Of a DNA stretch of 64,000 nt, positions 1 to 9,304 are shown piece after piece (the stretch's first letter is position 1; each line of letters starts with the position of its first letter). Where the stretch lies: NCBI RefSeq assembly GCF_000193495.2, contig NZ_AP023410.1, positions 1,550,001 through 1,614,000 on the forward strand, read 5' to 3'. Below the pieces are notes generated by a model that did no database searches, was not told the DNA's origin, and was given only the letters and a program-made list of their open reading frames with translations. This DNA comes from Acetobacter aceti NBRC 14818. GTDB taxonomy: Bacteria > Pseudomonadota > Alphaproteobacteria > Acetobacterales > Acetobacteraceae. The position numbers and the translations under genes are program-made.

Positions 1-291
1 CTGGATTGCGCCGACCGCAAGTGAATAAGCGGAACTTGCAGTTGACGTAGTGGATGCGAGAGAATTTGTATTTTTCTGTGTGGTGCTTGCAAGTTGTAAG
101 AGAGTCTGGCCTGTGCCAGTTACAACAGCACTGCCATTGATCTGCGTGACCTGCAGAGTACTGTCCGCGTAGGCGCTGGATGTGGCTGTTGTCAGGAGAA
201 AAACAAACCAGGGCAGCGGGAAAAGGCAGCGATGCAGGCGCGAGTGCCCGCCGCGCAAAGCGTTAAAAATATTCGGATATGGGAATGTCAT
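1..291 (-). CDS. Secreted Ser/Thr/Ala-rich protein, 5' end only
   Basis: Reading the minus strand from ATG at 289-291 gives 97 open codons running off the left edge. The first ~45 residues look like a long signal peptide: a basic stretch with several Arg, a hydrophobic run (LFPLPWFVFLL) and an AYA cleavage-like site. The mature part is rich in Ser, Thr, Ala and Gln (TLLQLASTTQKNTNSLAST) and could form a coiled coil or fibrous stalk, as in adhesins or phage-tail-like surface proteins. Transcription diverges from pheST. The function is not identifiable from the part visible; the export signal is the only firm statement. Confidence 0.5.
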   Translation of the reverse strand, partial: MTFPYPNIFNALRGGHSRLHRCLFPLPWFVFLLTTATSSAYADSTLQVTQINGSAVVTGTGQTLLQLASTTQKNTNSLASTTSTASSAYSLAVGAIQ

Positions 292-398
292 TTTATCTCG
301 GCAGGTGAAGACAGAGTGCAATGAATAAATCTTGAGCACATGAAAATGTGTGAGGCTCGAATGCTCAGATATTAACGTGTCCCTACTTGTCGCGCTTC

Positions 399-427
399 AC
401 CGGGACACGCCGCCATTCCCCGGTTTT
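399..427 (+). promoter_or_regulatory. Hairpin with T-run in the pheST leader
   Basis: ACCGGG (399-404) pairs with CCCGGT (419-424) across a 14-nt loop and runs into TTTT. It lies about 105 bp upstream of pheS. The open frame around it encodes several closely spaced Phe residues (PPFPGFLLFGLF), as in attenuator leaders, but that frame has no stop before pheS, so a classical leader-peptide attenuator is not demonstrated. Confidence 0.25.
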
Positions 428-529
428 CTGCTCTTCGGGCTTTTCTCCACCGGCCAAAGCGGCTATCCGCGCCCTGAGCAAACAGTTCCGCCCCGCAACA
501 AGAGGGGCATGAGACGCGGACGAGGTCAC

Positions 530-1597
530 ATGAGCGACGATGTTGATACACTCCGGCAGGACTGCCTCGCGGCCCTTGCGGAAGCCACCGACCAGCGTGC
601 CTGGGATGCCATCCGTGTCTCGTTTCTCGGAAAGTCGGGCCGTCTGACGGGACTGCTCAAGCAGCTCGGACGTATGGATGCCGAAGAACGCAAAGTGCGC
701 GGCGCCCAGCTTAACCGTCTCCGTGACGAACTGACCCGCGCCATCGAGGACCGTGGCCGCGAGATCGAGACGGCCGCACTCGACGCACGTCTCGCTGCCG
801 AGCGTGTCGATATCTCCGTGCCAGTCGTTGAAACCCCGCGCGGTGGCCTACACCCGGTCAGTCAGGCCGTTGAGGAAATCACCGCGATCTTCGGCGCCAT
901 GGGATTCACCGTCGCCGAAGGGCCGGACATCGAGACCGACTGGCACAATTTCTCCGCGCTCAACACGCCGGAACATCACGCCGCCCGCACCGACCACGAC
1001 ACGTTCTACCTGCCGCCAGAAGGCGATGGCCGGAACCGCGTCCTGCGCACCCAGACCTCAGGCGTGCAGATCCGCACGATGCTCGGTCAGAAGCCGCCGA
1101 TCCGCATCATCGCGCCGGGCCGCACCTACCGTGCCGACCACGACGCCACCCATTCACCGATGTTCCATCAGTGCGAAGGGCTGGTCATTGACCAGGGCAT
1201 CACCCTTGGCCACCTCAAGGGCACGCTGATCGAGTTCCTGCGCGTGTTCTTCGGCAAGCCCAATCTGCCCGTGCGGTTCCGCGCCTCCTATTTCCCCTTC
1301 ACCGAACCTTCGATGGAGGTCGATATCGGCTGGTCCCGCAAGACCGGCGAAATCGGGGGAGGAGAGGACTGGCTGGAAGTCCTCGGTTCCGGCATGGTCC
1401 ACCCGCGCGTGCTGGCCAACTGCGGTCTGAACCCTGAGGAGTGGCAGGGCTTCGCCTTTGGCATGGGCGTCGAGCGTCTCTCCATGCTCAAGAACGGCAT
1501 CCCCGATCTCCGCTCCTTCTATGAGAGCGATGTCCGCTGGCTCACCCATTACGGGACCGATCCGCTCGCGCCCGCCCTGCTGCACGAGGGAATCTGA
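530..1597 (+). CDS. pheS: Phenylalanine--tRNA ligase alpha subunit
   Basis: The catalytic alpha subunit of the (alpha-beta)2 phenylalanyl-tRNA synthetase, which charges tRNA-Phe in the cytoplasm. At 355 residues it is the usual length. An N-terminal coiled coil (about residues 1-85) precedes the class II catalytic core; motif 2 (FRASYFPFTEPS) and the C-terminal motif 3 (GMGVERLSML) are intact. The frame stays open upstream to 350, but similarity to the family begins at MSDDVDTLRQ, and the ATG at 530 has a GACGAGG ribosome-binding site just ahead, so 530 is chosen. pheT follows after 3 bp, so the two subunits are co-translated. Confidence 0.97.
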   Translation: MSDDVDTLRQDCLAALAEATDQRAWDAIRVSFLGKSGRLTGLLKQLGRMDAEERKVRGAQLNRLRDELTRAIEDRGREIETAALDARLAAERVDISVPVVETPRGGLHPVSQAVEEITAIFGAMGFTVAEGPDIETDWHNFSALNTPEHHAARTDHDTFYLPPEGDGRNRVLRTQTSGVQIRTMLGQKPPIRIIAPGRTYRADHDATHSPMFHQCEGLVIDQGITLGHLKGTLIEFLRVFFGKPNLPVRFRASYFPFTEPSMEVDIGWSRKTGEIGGGEDWLEVLGSGMVHPRVLANCGLNPEEWQGFAFGMGVERLSMLKNGIPDLRSFYESDVRWLTHYGTDPLAPALLHEGI

Positions 1598-1600
1598 TCC

Positions 1601-4063
1601 ATGAAGTTCACGCTATCCTGGCTTCACGACCATCTTGAAACCTCCGCCACACTGGAGGAAATCTGCGCCGCCCTGAACCGCATCGGCCTTGAGGTCGAAG
1701 GCGTCGAGCAGCGTGGGGCCGCTGTCGCGCCGTTCCTCACGGCCCGCATCCTCTCTGCCGTGCAGCATCCGAATGCCGACCGCCTGCGTGTCTGCCGCGT
1801 CGATGCCGGTCCGGGCTTCAACGATGTGCAGGTCGTGTGCGGCGCGCCAAACGCCCGTGAAGGTATCGCCGTCATCTTCGCGCCGCCGGGTACCTATGTT
1901 CCCGGTCTCGACATCACCATCAAGGCGGGCAAGATCCGTGGCGAGGCCAGCGGCGGCATGCTCTGCTCGCTCCGTGAACTCGGTCTTGGCGCGGAATCCG
2001 ACGGCATCGCCGAACTGCCCGAGGACACGTTCCCCGGCCAGTCCTATGCCGACTTCGCGGGCTTGGACGATACCGTCATCGAAATCGCCATTACCCCCAA
2101 CCGTGGCGACGCACTGGCCGTGTATGGCATCGCCCGCGATCTCGCCGCAGCAGGTCTAGGCAAGCTGAAACCGTTCCTCGCCGATACGGTCGATGGCACT
2201 TTCCCGTCACCGATCAAATGGGACGACACCTACACCGAAGCCTGCCCGTGGGTACTTGGACGCACCATCCGGGGCGTCAAGAACGGTCCCAGCCCGCAAT
2301 GGCTGCGTGACAAGCTGGAAGCCATCGGTCTGCGGTCGATTTCCACGCTGGTCGATATCACCAACCTGTTCACCATCGATCTCGGCCGTCCGCTGCACGT
2401 CTTCGATGCCGCCCGCATCAAGGGCGATACGCTCACCGTCTGCCGTGGCGGCAACGAGACGATCCGCGCCCTCGACGGCAAGGACTACATCGTCACATCC
2501 GATGACTGCGTGATCGCTGACGGCGCGGGCGTTCAGTCCATCGCCGGCATCATGGGCGGCGAGGCAACCGAGGTCACGGACGCCACCACCGACGTGTTCG
2601 TCGAATGCGCCCTGTTCGACCCGATCCGCATTGCCCTGACCGGCCGTCGTCTCGGCATCAATTCCGATGCCCGCTACCGTTTCGAACGCGGCGTCGATCA
2701 GGCTATGCCTGTTATGGCGCTCGAAGCTGCAACACGCATGATCATGGAACTGTGCGGCGGTGAAGCAAGTGAAGTCGTGTCAGCCGGTGCCCAACCACAC
2801 TGGCAGCGCACGGCGAAGCTGCGCTTCAAGCGTGTCGCGTCCTTCGGCGGCCTCGATGTGCCTGCCGATGAGTGCGTGACCATCCTCGGCCATCTCGGCT
2901 TCGAGACAACCTCCCGCGACGAGCATAGCGTCACCGTTGCGGTTCCCTCATGGCGCAACGATGTGGCTCAGCCGGTCGTGCTCGATCCGTCTTCCGATAT
3001 TCCGGCCGATCGCTGCATGGAGCTGGAAAACGCGGTCTCCCGTATCGAGCCGGAATGCGATCTGATCGAGGAAATCCTCCGCATCAAGGGGCTGGATCAG
3101 GTCAGGCCCGTGCCGCTTCCGACGCGTTCCGTCGTGCCCGGCACCGCGCTCACGCCGGGACGCGCCCGTCTGGCCCGCGCCCGTCGCGTCATGACGGCGC
3201 GCGGCCTGATGGAGACCATCGGCTTCTCCTTCATCGCTTACGATGAAGCCCGCAAGTTCGGTGATGCGCCGGAATCCCTGCGTCTGCTGAACCCCATCGC
3301 CGCTGACCTCGACCAGATGCGCCCGACGCCCGTGCCGAACCTGCTCGCCGCCGCCCGTCGCAATGCGGCCCGTGGCTGGCCCGATCTGGGGCTGTGCGAG
3401 ATTGGTGCGGCCTTCAGCGCTGAAGGCCAGACAACGATTGCCGCCGGTCTTCGTGCTGGCCGCACGCCGCGCCAGCCGGGTGTGACAGCTGCCCCCATGA
3501 CCTTCGCCGCCGCCAAGGCTGATGCGTTCGACGTGCTGACCTCACTTGGCGTGCCGACGGACGCTCTGACCGCCACACCTGACGCGCCTGGTTATTACCA
3601 TCCCGGCCGTTCCGGTGTGCTGCGTCAGGGACCGAAAAACGTGCTGGCGCATTTCGGCGAACTGCATCCGTCCATCCTGCAGGAAGCCGGGTTCGACTCA
3701 CCGGTCGTGGCGTTCGAGGTGTTCCTTGACCGTATCCCCGAGCCCAAGCGCCGCAAGAAGTCCGCGCCTGACCTGTCGCCGTTCCAGCCGGTGCGACGCG
3801 ATTTCGCGTTCCTCGCCGCGCATGATGTGCCGGTGGAGAGCATCCTCCGTGCCGCCAAAGGTGCCGAGCGCAACCTGATCACGGGCGTGTCGCTCTTTGA
3901 CATCTACGAGGGCGACAAGCTGCCGGAAGGTCAGAAATCGGTCGGTATCGAAATCGTCATCCAGCCGAAGGACGCCAGCCTGACGGACGCGCAGCTGGAA
4001 GCGGTGTCGGAGAAGGTGATCGCCGCCGTCGCCAAGGCCACTGGCGCTACTCTGCGATCGTAA
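1601..4063 (+). CDS. pheT: Phenylalanine--tRNA ligase beta subunit
   Basis: Beta subunit of phenylalanyl-tRNA synthetase, 820 residues, full length. Visible domains in order: N-terminal B1; the OB-fold tRNA-binding domain (about 40-150, with VVCGAPN and GEASGGMLCS); the B3/B4 editing region (from about 210, DGxD-like ALDGKDYIV region); B5; a degenerate class II core; and the C-terminal ferredoxin-fold anticodon-binding domain (about 720-818, starting near RRDFAFL). It hydrolyses mis-charged Tyr-tRNA-Phe and binds tRNA. It is the second gene of the pheST operon, 3 bp after pheS. Confidence 0.97.
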   Translation: MKFTLSWLHDHLETSATLEEICAALNRIGLEVEGVEQRGAAVAPFLTARILSAVQHPNADRLRVCRVDAGPGFNDVQVVCGAPNAREGIAVIFAPPGTYVPGLDITIKAGKIRGEASGGMLCSLRELGLGAESDGIAELPEDTFPGQSYADFAGLDDTVIEIAITPNRGDALAVYGIARDLAAAGLGKLKPFLADTVDGTFPSPIKWDDTYTEACPWVLGRTIRGVKNGPSPQWLRDKLEAIGLRSISTLVDITNLFTIDLGRPLHVFDAARIKGDTLTVCRGGNETIRALDGKDYIVTSDDCVIADGAGVQSIAGIMGGEATEVTDATTDVFVECALFDPIRIALTGRRLGINSDARYRFERGVDQAMPVMALEAATRMIMELCGGEASEVVSAGAQPHWQRTAKLRFKRVASFGGLDVPADECVTILGHLGFETTSRDEHSVTVAVPSWRNDVAQPVVLDPSSDIPADRCMELENAVSRIEPECDLIEEILRIKGLDQVRPVPLPTRSVVPGTALTPGRARLARARRVMTARGLMETIGFSFIAYDEARKFGDAPESLRLLNPIAADLDQMRPTPVPNLLAAARRNAARGWPDLGLCEIGAAFSAEGQTTIAAGLRAGRTPRQPGVTAAPMTFAAAKADAFDVLTSLGVPTDALTATPDAPGYYHPGRSGVLRQGPKNVLAHFGELHPSILQEAGFDSPVVAFEVFLDRIPEPKRRKKSAPDLSPFQPVRRDFAFLAAHDVPVESILRAAKGAERNLITGVSLFDIYEGDKLPEGQKSVGIEIVIQPKDASLTDAQLEAVSEKVIAAVAKATGATLRS

Positions 4064-4112
4064 GGGAGAAACTCCACATGACGTGGAACCGCCGTGGTGA
4101 TATGAGCGCAGC

Positions 4113-5261
4113 ATGACCTGCGATCAGCTCCCTTCTCCGGCTCTCCTGCCGCCGGGCTTCATCGACCTTCTCGCGGCGGATGCCCAGACGGAGGCCAATG
4201 GCACTCAGGCCCTTCTGTCCGTGTTTGCAAGCCACGGATATGAGCGGGTCGCACCGCCGTTGCTGGAGTTCGAGGACACGCTGCTTGGCGGGGCAGGGGC
4301 GGCGCTGGCCGATCAAGCTTTCCGCCTGATGGACCCCGATACACGCCGGATGATGGCGCTGCGTCCGGACATCACGCCGCAAATCGCCCGTATCGCGGCG
4401 ACCCGTCTGCATGATGCGCCACGTCCTCTCCGTCTTTCCTATGCAGGGCAGGCTGTTTTGGTCGGCAACGGCACTGCAGGACAGAATGAACGTCAGATCG
4501 GACAGGCCGGAATCGAGCTGATCGGTCCCGACAGCGCGCAGGCCGACGCCGAGGTGGTGGCTATCGCTGCCGAGGCGCTGGCCCGTGTCGGCATTACCGA
4601 TCTGTCCTTCGATCTCACCATGCCGCTTCTCGCGCCTTCGCTGATCGAGCAGGCTGGTCTACCCGCCGCCACAGTCACTGCGTTGATGCATGCGCTTGAT
4701 CGCAAGGACGCCGCCGCCGTCGCCGAGCATGGTGGCCCGATTGCCGATGTCCTGATCCGGCTGCTCAATGCTGCTGGTGAGGCGGATCAGGCGCTCGCCG
4801 CCCTGCAGGAAGTTGATCTGCCTGAAAAAACACGCGCTTTCAGTGACCGCCTGAGAGACTCGACAGCCGCCATCCGCGCTCGCGTGCCGGGCTGTCAGGT
4901 GACGGTCGATCCGGTCGAATTCCGTGGTTGGAAATATCACACAGGCGTTTGCGTCTCGGTTTACGCACTAGGTTCGTCGGAAGAACTCGGACGCGGTGGC
5001 CGTTATCTGTGCAATGATGACGAGCCAGCCTGCGGCCTGACCCTGCGTCCCAACGCTGTTTTTCGTGTGGCGCCTCGCAGGGCACAGCCACAGCGCGTCT
5101 ATCTGCCGTTCGGCACGGATGAAGCCGTTGGTCGTACGCTTCGTGACAAGGGGCATGTGACCGTTGCGGGTCTCGCTCCTGCCGGAAGTGAAGAAGAAGA
5201 GGCCCGTCGTCTCGCCTGTTCTTTCGTCAGCCGGGATGGCACGCTCGTTCCTGTCAACTGA
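4113..5261 (+). CDS. hisZ: ATP phosphoribosyltransferase regulatory subunit HisZ
   Basis: 382 residues with the class II aminoacyl-tRNA-synthetase-like fold of HisZ: an N-terminal LLPPGFIDLL start, motif-2-like MALRPDITPQIAR, and a truncated C-terminus without an anticodon-binding domain. In bacteria with short-form HisG, HisZ binds HisG and is needed for the first step of histidine synthesis and its feedback control. Position immediately upstream of purA is a common arrangement in Proteobacteria and supports the assignment over histidyl-tRNA synthetase itself. The ATG at 4113 is used; a nearby ATG at 4102 is out of frame. hisG is not in the window. Confidence 0.9.
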   Translation: MTCDQLPSPALLPPGFIDLLAADAQTEANGTQALLSVFASHGYERVAPPLLEFEDTLLGGAGAALADQAFRLMDPDTRRMMALRPDITPQIARIAATRLHDAPRPLRLSYAGQAVLVGNGTAGQNERQIGQAGIELIGPDSAQADAEVVAIAAEALARVGITDLSFDLTMPLLAPSLIEQAGLPAATVTALMHALDRKDAAAVAEHGGPIADVLIRLLNAAGEADQALAALQEVDLPEKTRAFSDRLRDSTAAIRARVPGCQVTVDPVEFRGWKYHTGVCVSVYALGSSEELGRGGRYLCNDDEPACGLTLRPNAVFRVAPRRAQPQRVYLPFGTDEAVGRTLRDKGHVTVAGLAPAGSEEEEARRLACSFVSRDGTLVPVN

Positions 5262-5327
5262 CAGTTCCTTTTCACGGGGGCTGTAGCCTCCTGCATACCT
5301 ATCATTCACCATCGGAGAAGCTGCGTC

Positions 5328-6617
5328 ATGTCGAATGTCACCGTGATCGGGACCCAGTGGGGCGACGAGGGCAAAGGCAAGATCGTTGACTGGCTGGCCA
5401 GCCGCGCCGACGTCGTCGTTCGCTTTCAGGGCGGACACAATGCAGGCCACACGCTGGTCGTCGGCGATCAGGTCTACAAGCTGTCCCTGCTGCCGTCCGG
5501 TCTGGTGCGCGGCAAGATCGGCATCATTGGTAATGGCGTGGTCGTCGATCCGCAGGCGCTGCTGTCGGAAATTGCCCGGGTCGTGGCGCAGGGCCTGCCT
5601 GTTTCTCCGAAGACCCTGAAAATCGCCGAAAACGTGCCGCTGATCCTGCCTGTGCATGGCGCTCTGGACCGCGCTCGTGAAGCGGCACGCGGTGACCGCA
5701 AGATCGGCACGACCGGTCGTGGTATCGGTCCGGCTTATGAGGACAAGGTCGCCCGTCGTGCCATTCGTCTGTGCGATCTCGCCGAGCCTGAAACGCTCGA
5801 CTGGAAGCTCGACGAGCTGCTGCTGCACCATAACACCCTGCTCGCTGGTCTCGGAGCCGAGACCTTCGAGAAGGCCGATCTGCTGGCATTCCTGAATGAC
5901 ATCGCTCCCAAGGTTCTGCCTTACATGGCGCCTGTTGCGGACCTGCTGGAAGCCGAGCGCAAGAACGGCAGCAAGATCCTGTTCGAGGGCGCGCAGGCCG
6001 TCATGCTGGACGTGGATCACGGCACCTATCCGTTCGTGACCAGCTCCAACACGGTAGCGTCCAACGCAGGCACAGGTTCCGGCATGGGGCCGAACGCTGC
6101 TGGCTTCGTACTCGGTATCGCCAAGGCCTACACCACCCGTGTCGGCGAAGGGCCGTTCCCGAGCGAACTGTTTGACGAGACCGGTCGTGTGCTCGGTGAA
6201 CGCGGCCATGAATTCGGAACGGTCACGGGGCGTCCGCGTCGCTGTGGCTGGTTCGACGCCGTGCTGGTGCGTCACGCAGCACAGGTCGGCGGCGTCAATG
6301 GTCTGGCTTTGACCAAACTGGACGTGCTCGACGGCCTGGATGAAATCCGGGTCTGCGTTGGCTACGATCTGGACGGCGAAACGATCAAACGCTTCCCCGC
6401 AGGTCCGGCCGCCCAGAGCCGCGTCAAGCCGGTTTACGAGACCCTTGAGGGTTGGAAAGAATCCACGAAGGGCGCTCGTAGCTGGGCCGATCTGCCAGCG
6501 CAGGCTGTCAAATATGTCCGCCGCATCGAGGAGCTGGTCGAAGCTCCTGTGACGCTGCTGTCCACCAGTCCGGAGCGTGACGACACCATCCTGGTGCGTG
6601 ATCCGTTCGATTCCTGA
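5328..6617 (+). CDS. purA: Adenylosuccinate synthetase
   Basis: Converts IMP, aspartate and GTP to adenylosuccinate, the first committed step to AMP. It has 429 residues, normal length. The P-loop GDEGKGK (about 11-17, with the catalytic Asp) and the GGHNAGHT segment (catalytic His) are intact, and the C-terminal GTP-binding part ([13 protein letters not shown]) is present. A GGAGAAG ribosome-binding site lies ahead of the ATG. It follows hisZ by 66 bp; both consume or respond to purine and ATP pools. Confidence 0.97.
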   Translation: MSNVTVIGTQWGDEGKGKIVDWLASRADVVVRFQGGHNAGHTLVVGDQVYKLSLLPSGLVRGKIGIIGNGVVVDPQALLSEIARVVAQGLPVSPKTLKIAENVPLILPVHGALDRAREAARGDRKIGTTGRGIGPAYEDKVARRAIRLCDLAEPETLDWKLDELLLHHNTLLAGLGAETFEKADLLAFLNDIAPKVLPYMAPVADLLEAERKNGSKILFEGAQAVMLDVDHGTYPFVTSSNTVASNAGTGSGMGPNAAGFVLGIAKAYTTRVGEGPFPSELFDETGRVLGERGHEFGTVTGRPRRCGWFDAVLVRHAAQVGGVNGLALTKLDVLDGLDEIRVCVGYDLDGETIKRFPAGPAAQSRVKPVYETLEGWKESTKGARSWADLPAQAVKYVRRIEELVEAPVTLLSTSPERDDTILVRDPFDS

Positions 6618-6697
6618 GAGAATCACTCCCTTTTATAAGAGTCCGTTAAGAGCTGCCCGCTACCCTTTGCGTATTGTGAAATGCGTAAAGGGCGAGC

Positions 6698-8671
6698 ATG
6701 GCCGGGACGGACGAATTCGGGCAGTCTGAGACAGGCGATAGTCGGAGCCTTACGATCGACGGTCGCTATGTCATTGATCTCGACCAGAAGCTCCCTGATT
6801 TCGTCAACTGCCCTGCCTATCATGTCAAGGATACGGTCTCCCCGACAGCCGAACTCCTTGCCCTGGCGCCAGCACCTCTCCTGCCACCGCACGCCGGCGC
6901 TGCCGTCATCGCCAAGATACGTGCGCCCAATTTGCTGCCGGTCAGGTCATTCAGCGATGCGACCGGTTCGCTCTGGATCCTGTGCGATGCGCCCTCCGGC
7001 AATCCGCTGAGTGACGGCGGCACCTGGACAGAAACCTCTGTTCTTGAACGCGTCATCGTGCCGATTGCGAGCATCCTGCACGCCTATAACGAGGCTGGCG
7101 TCACGCATCGCTCCATCCGTCCCGACAATGTGTTCGATTCAGGCGGCCGCAGCGCTGTATGCCTTGGCCCGGCCATCACAGCCCCACCAGCCTATTTCCA
7201 GCCGGACCGGTTTGAACCGCTGACATCAGCCCTGTGTGAGCCCGCCGGGCGTGGCAGTGGCAGCATAGTGGACGATATTTTTGCTCTTGGAGCCCTTGCC
7301 GCATGGCTGCTGGGCGGCTGTACGCCCTATCGGGATGACGTGCCGGGCGCCCTGCTGGAAGAACGTTTTCAGAAGGGCAGTTTTGCCGTACTGGCCGGGC
7401 ACCTGCCGCTTTCTCTGGATGTGGCTCCTCTGCTCGCGGCCATGCTGTCGGATGACCCGGCTGCCAGACCATCGCCCAGAGATCTGCTGCATGCGGCAGA
7501 CCACAAGGGATATGTTGTACGGCGTAGCGCTGTTGCCACGGCTCCGATCATGCTGGCAACCGTCCGGATCAAGACAGCCCGGGCGCTCGCATGGTACGCT
7601 GCACGGTACAGGAAGGAATTCGCCAGTCTTCTGGTCAGGGGGATTATCGAGCGATGGATGTCCTACGAGCTGGGGATGCCTCAGGCGGCGGCCAGGCTGG
7701 CTCTACTGTCCCGGGACGCTTCTCTGGCTGAAGACGGTACACTCGCTTCTTCCGCGACACTTATGGAAATCATCTCCGTTATCGATCCGGCCATGCCTTT
7801 ATGCTGGGGTGACATATGGTTCTGGCCGGATGCTATCGGTCAACTGCTGACAACCGCGCTGGCAGGGAAAAGTACGACTTCCATTGATCCCTCAATGGCT
7901 GTTTTCGAACTGATCCGTACCGGTCGTCTGGAGAAGTTTGCGCTCGTCACAACTGTGCCCGCACAGGCCGCGGCCTGCGCTGTGGTCCAGAAGGCAGCCG
8001 GACAGGTTTCCATCGAAACCCTGTCAGACATCGATAGACTGCCTTACGTCCTCAACCCTTATCTCCCCTGCCTGTCGCCCCGCTGCCAGAACGATCGTCT
8101 GACGGCGACATGGGCCCTTTTGCAATGGCTTAATGCCGGAGAGGACACGGAGGTCCCCGGGGCGACTGCATTACTTGACAGGCAGATGACCATATTCATG
8201 GTAGTTGCCGCTTTGAGAAGCCGTCTTGTAGAAACATTCAGCGATCTGACTATATCGAAGAACAGCTGGTCTCTGGATCTAGCGCTTCTGGCAAAGGTCC
8301 AGCATCTTTACATGACCGGTCCGCTGAAAGGGATCGGTCGCAAGTTGTTGCCTCATCTGACACCAGACCTGAAGCGGTGGCGTAGTCGCAGCACCAGAAC
8401 ATCCCGCGGAGAGCAGCTTGCTGTTGCTGCTGGTGAAGGCGATCTGGGCCTCATGCAGAAAATTCTAGCTGATCCGCAGGCCCTGCGACGTGATCAGGCT
8501 GCCTATAACGCTGCGCGCAAGCTGGAGAGTAAGCTCAAAGCAGAGAGCGAGCGTCTCGAACATCAGGATACAGACGTGCCCTTGTCCATGAGAAACGAAA
8601 TGATTCGTCTGGCTACGGCCGTTGGTGTCGTGTGCGCCATAGGCTCTCTTTGTGCGGAGATTGTGTTGTGA
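6698..8671 (+). CDS. Tail-anchored protein-kinase-like protein (probable pseudokinase)
   Basis: 657 residues. The N-terminal ~270 residues follow an eukaryotic-type Ser/Thr kinase plan. A catalytic-loop-like THRSIRPDNVF (about 136-146) replaces HRD-LKPxN, so the catalytic Asp is Ser. The DFG position reads CLGP. The helix-F region is recognisable (VDDIFALGALAAWLLGG, about 191-207) and is followed by an ARPSPRDLL motif. No VAIK lysine or glycine loop is clear. The rest is helical and of unknown role. A hydrophobic C-terminal helix (about 634-655) predicts a tail anchor with the bulk in the cytoplasm. The stop overlaps the next gene start (GTGA). The fold is inferred from motifs; lack of catalysis is inferred from the missing residues. 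Partner and pathway are unknown. Confidence 0.7.
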   Translation: MAGTDEFGQSETGDSRSLTIDGRYVIDLDQKLPDFVNCPAYHVKDTVSPTAELLALAPAPLLPPHAGAAVIAKIRAPNLLPVRSFSDATGSLWILCDAPSGNPLSDGGTWTETSVLERVIVPIASILHAYNEAGVTHRSIRPDNVFDSGGRSAVCLGPAITAPPAYFQPDRFEPLTSALCEPAGRGSGSIVDDIFALGALAAWLLGGCTPYRDDVPGALLEERFQKGSFAVLAGHLPLSLDVAPLLAAMLSDDPAARPSPRDLLHAADHKGYVVRRSAVATAPIMLATVRIKTARALAWYAARYRKEFASLLVRGIIERWMSYELGMPQAAARLALLSRDASLAEDGTLASSATLMEIISVIDPAMPLCWGDIWFWPDAIGQLLTTALAGKSTTSIDPSMAVFELIRTGRLEKFALVTTVPAQAAACAVVQKAAGQVSIETLSDIDRLPYVLNPYLPCLSPRCQNDRLTATWALLQWLNAGEDTEVPGATALLDRQMTIFMVVAALRSRLVETFSDLTISKNSWSLDLALLAKVQHLYMTGPLKGIGRKLLPHLTPDLKRWRSRSTRTSRGEQLAVAAGEGDLGLMQKILADPQALRRDQAAYNAARKLESKLKAESERLEHQDTDVPLSMRNEMIRLATAVGVVCAIGSLCAEIVL

Positions 8672-9123
8672 CGGCCTCTGTAGCCAAGGGACAGCGTGGC
8701 TCCCTGACGAAATGGGTCAATGGTCTAGCCTGCGGTGCCGCTCTGGCATGGCTTCCCGGATATTCCCTGCTGATCGGGGTCCTGTTGATCCCGTTGATTG
8801 CTGTCTGCCTTCTGGACAGCAATCGGGGAGAGGTGATGGCCAGAATGATGATGCCTTACGCCTTTGCTGCTCTCGTGCATCCGTTTCATATGTTGTGGAA
8901 CGCGGACGGATCGATGGACGCCGCCGTCATGCTGCTGATGAATCCCATGACCAGTGTTGTCGGCTGGTGTGCAGCTGGAGGCGGCTGGTTTGTGTTTGAA
9001 GTGGCCATTCTGGGGGTGAAACTTACCCGTCAGTTTCAGGTTCGTCAGCGTAAGGCCACCATCGCGAAAGATCTGGCGACGCTGGCGGAAGAATGGGATG
9101 AACAAGTGGCTGAGAGGCCGTAA
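8668..9123 (+). CDS. Small multi-pass membrane protein paired with the pseudokinase
   Basis: 151 residues from the GTG at 8668, which overlaps the pseudokinase stop by 4 bp and has GGAGA at 8656-8660. This is better supported than the in-frame GTG at 8632, which has no ribosome-binding site. Three hydrophobic stretches are visible: about 10-45 (NGLACGAALAWLPGYSLL...), about 58-75, and about 95-120. A basic, helical cytoplasmic tail follows (VRQRKATIAKDLATLAEEW). No family is recognised. Translational coupling suggests a membrane complex with the tail-anchored kinase-like protein. Confidence 0.65.
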   Translation: MTASVAKGQRGSLTKWVNGLACGAALAWLPGYSLLIGVLLIPLIAVCLLDSNRGEVMARMMMPYAFAALVHPFHMLWNADGSMDAAVMLLMNPMTSVVGWCAAGGGWFVFEVAILGVKLTRQFQVRQRKATIAKDLATLAEEWDEQVAERP

Positions 9124-9304
9124 ACTGTATCATCAGGATCGTAGGTCGGTGAAATCATCGCATGCACCCGGCAAGCTGTCTCTGTGCAATCATTTCAGCT
9201 GGTAACGCGGTCATCCAACTCGGTTGCAATAAGACTATACTCTGTGGTTCAGAGAGTAATTCCAGACCCAGACCCTGTTAATTCATTGAGCTGAGCATGT
9301 TGTT

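Noticed and set aside
350-529. A longer pheS start at GTG 350
   Set aside because: The added 60 residues are outside the family, and the ATG at 530 has a good ribosome-binding site.
4968-6626. A 552-codon open frame on the minus strand
   Set aside because: It lies antisense over hisZ and purA, has no ribosome-binding site or domain, and arises from the strong third-position GC bias of purA.
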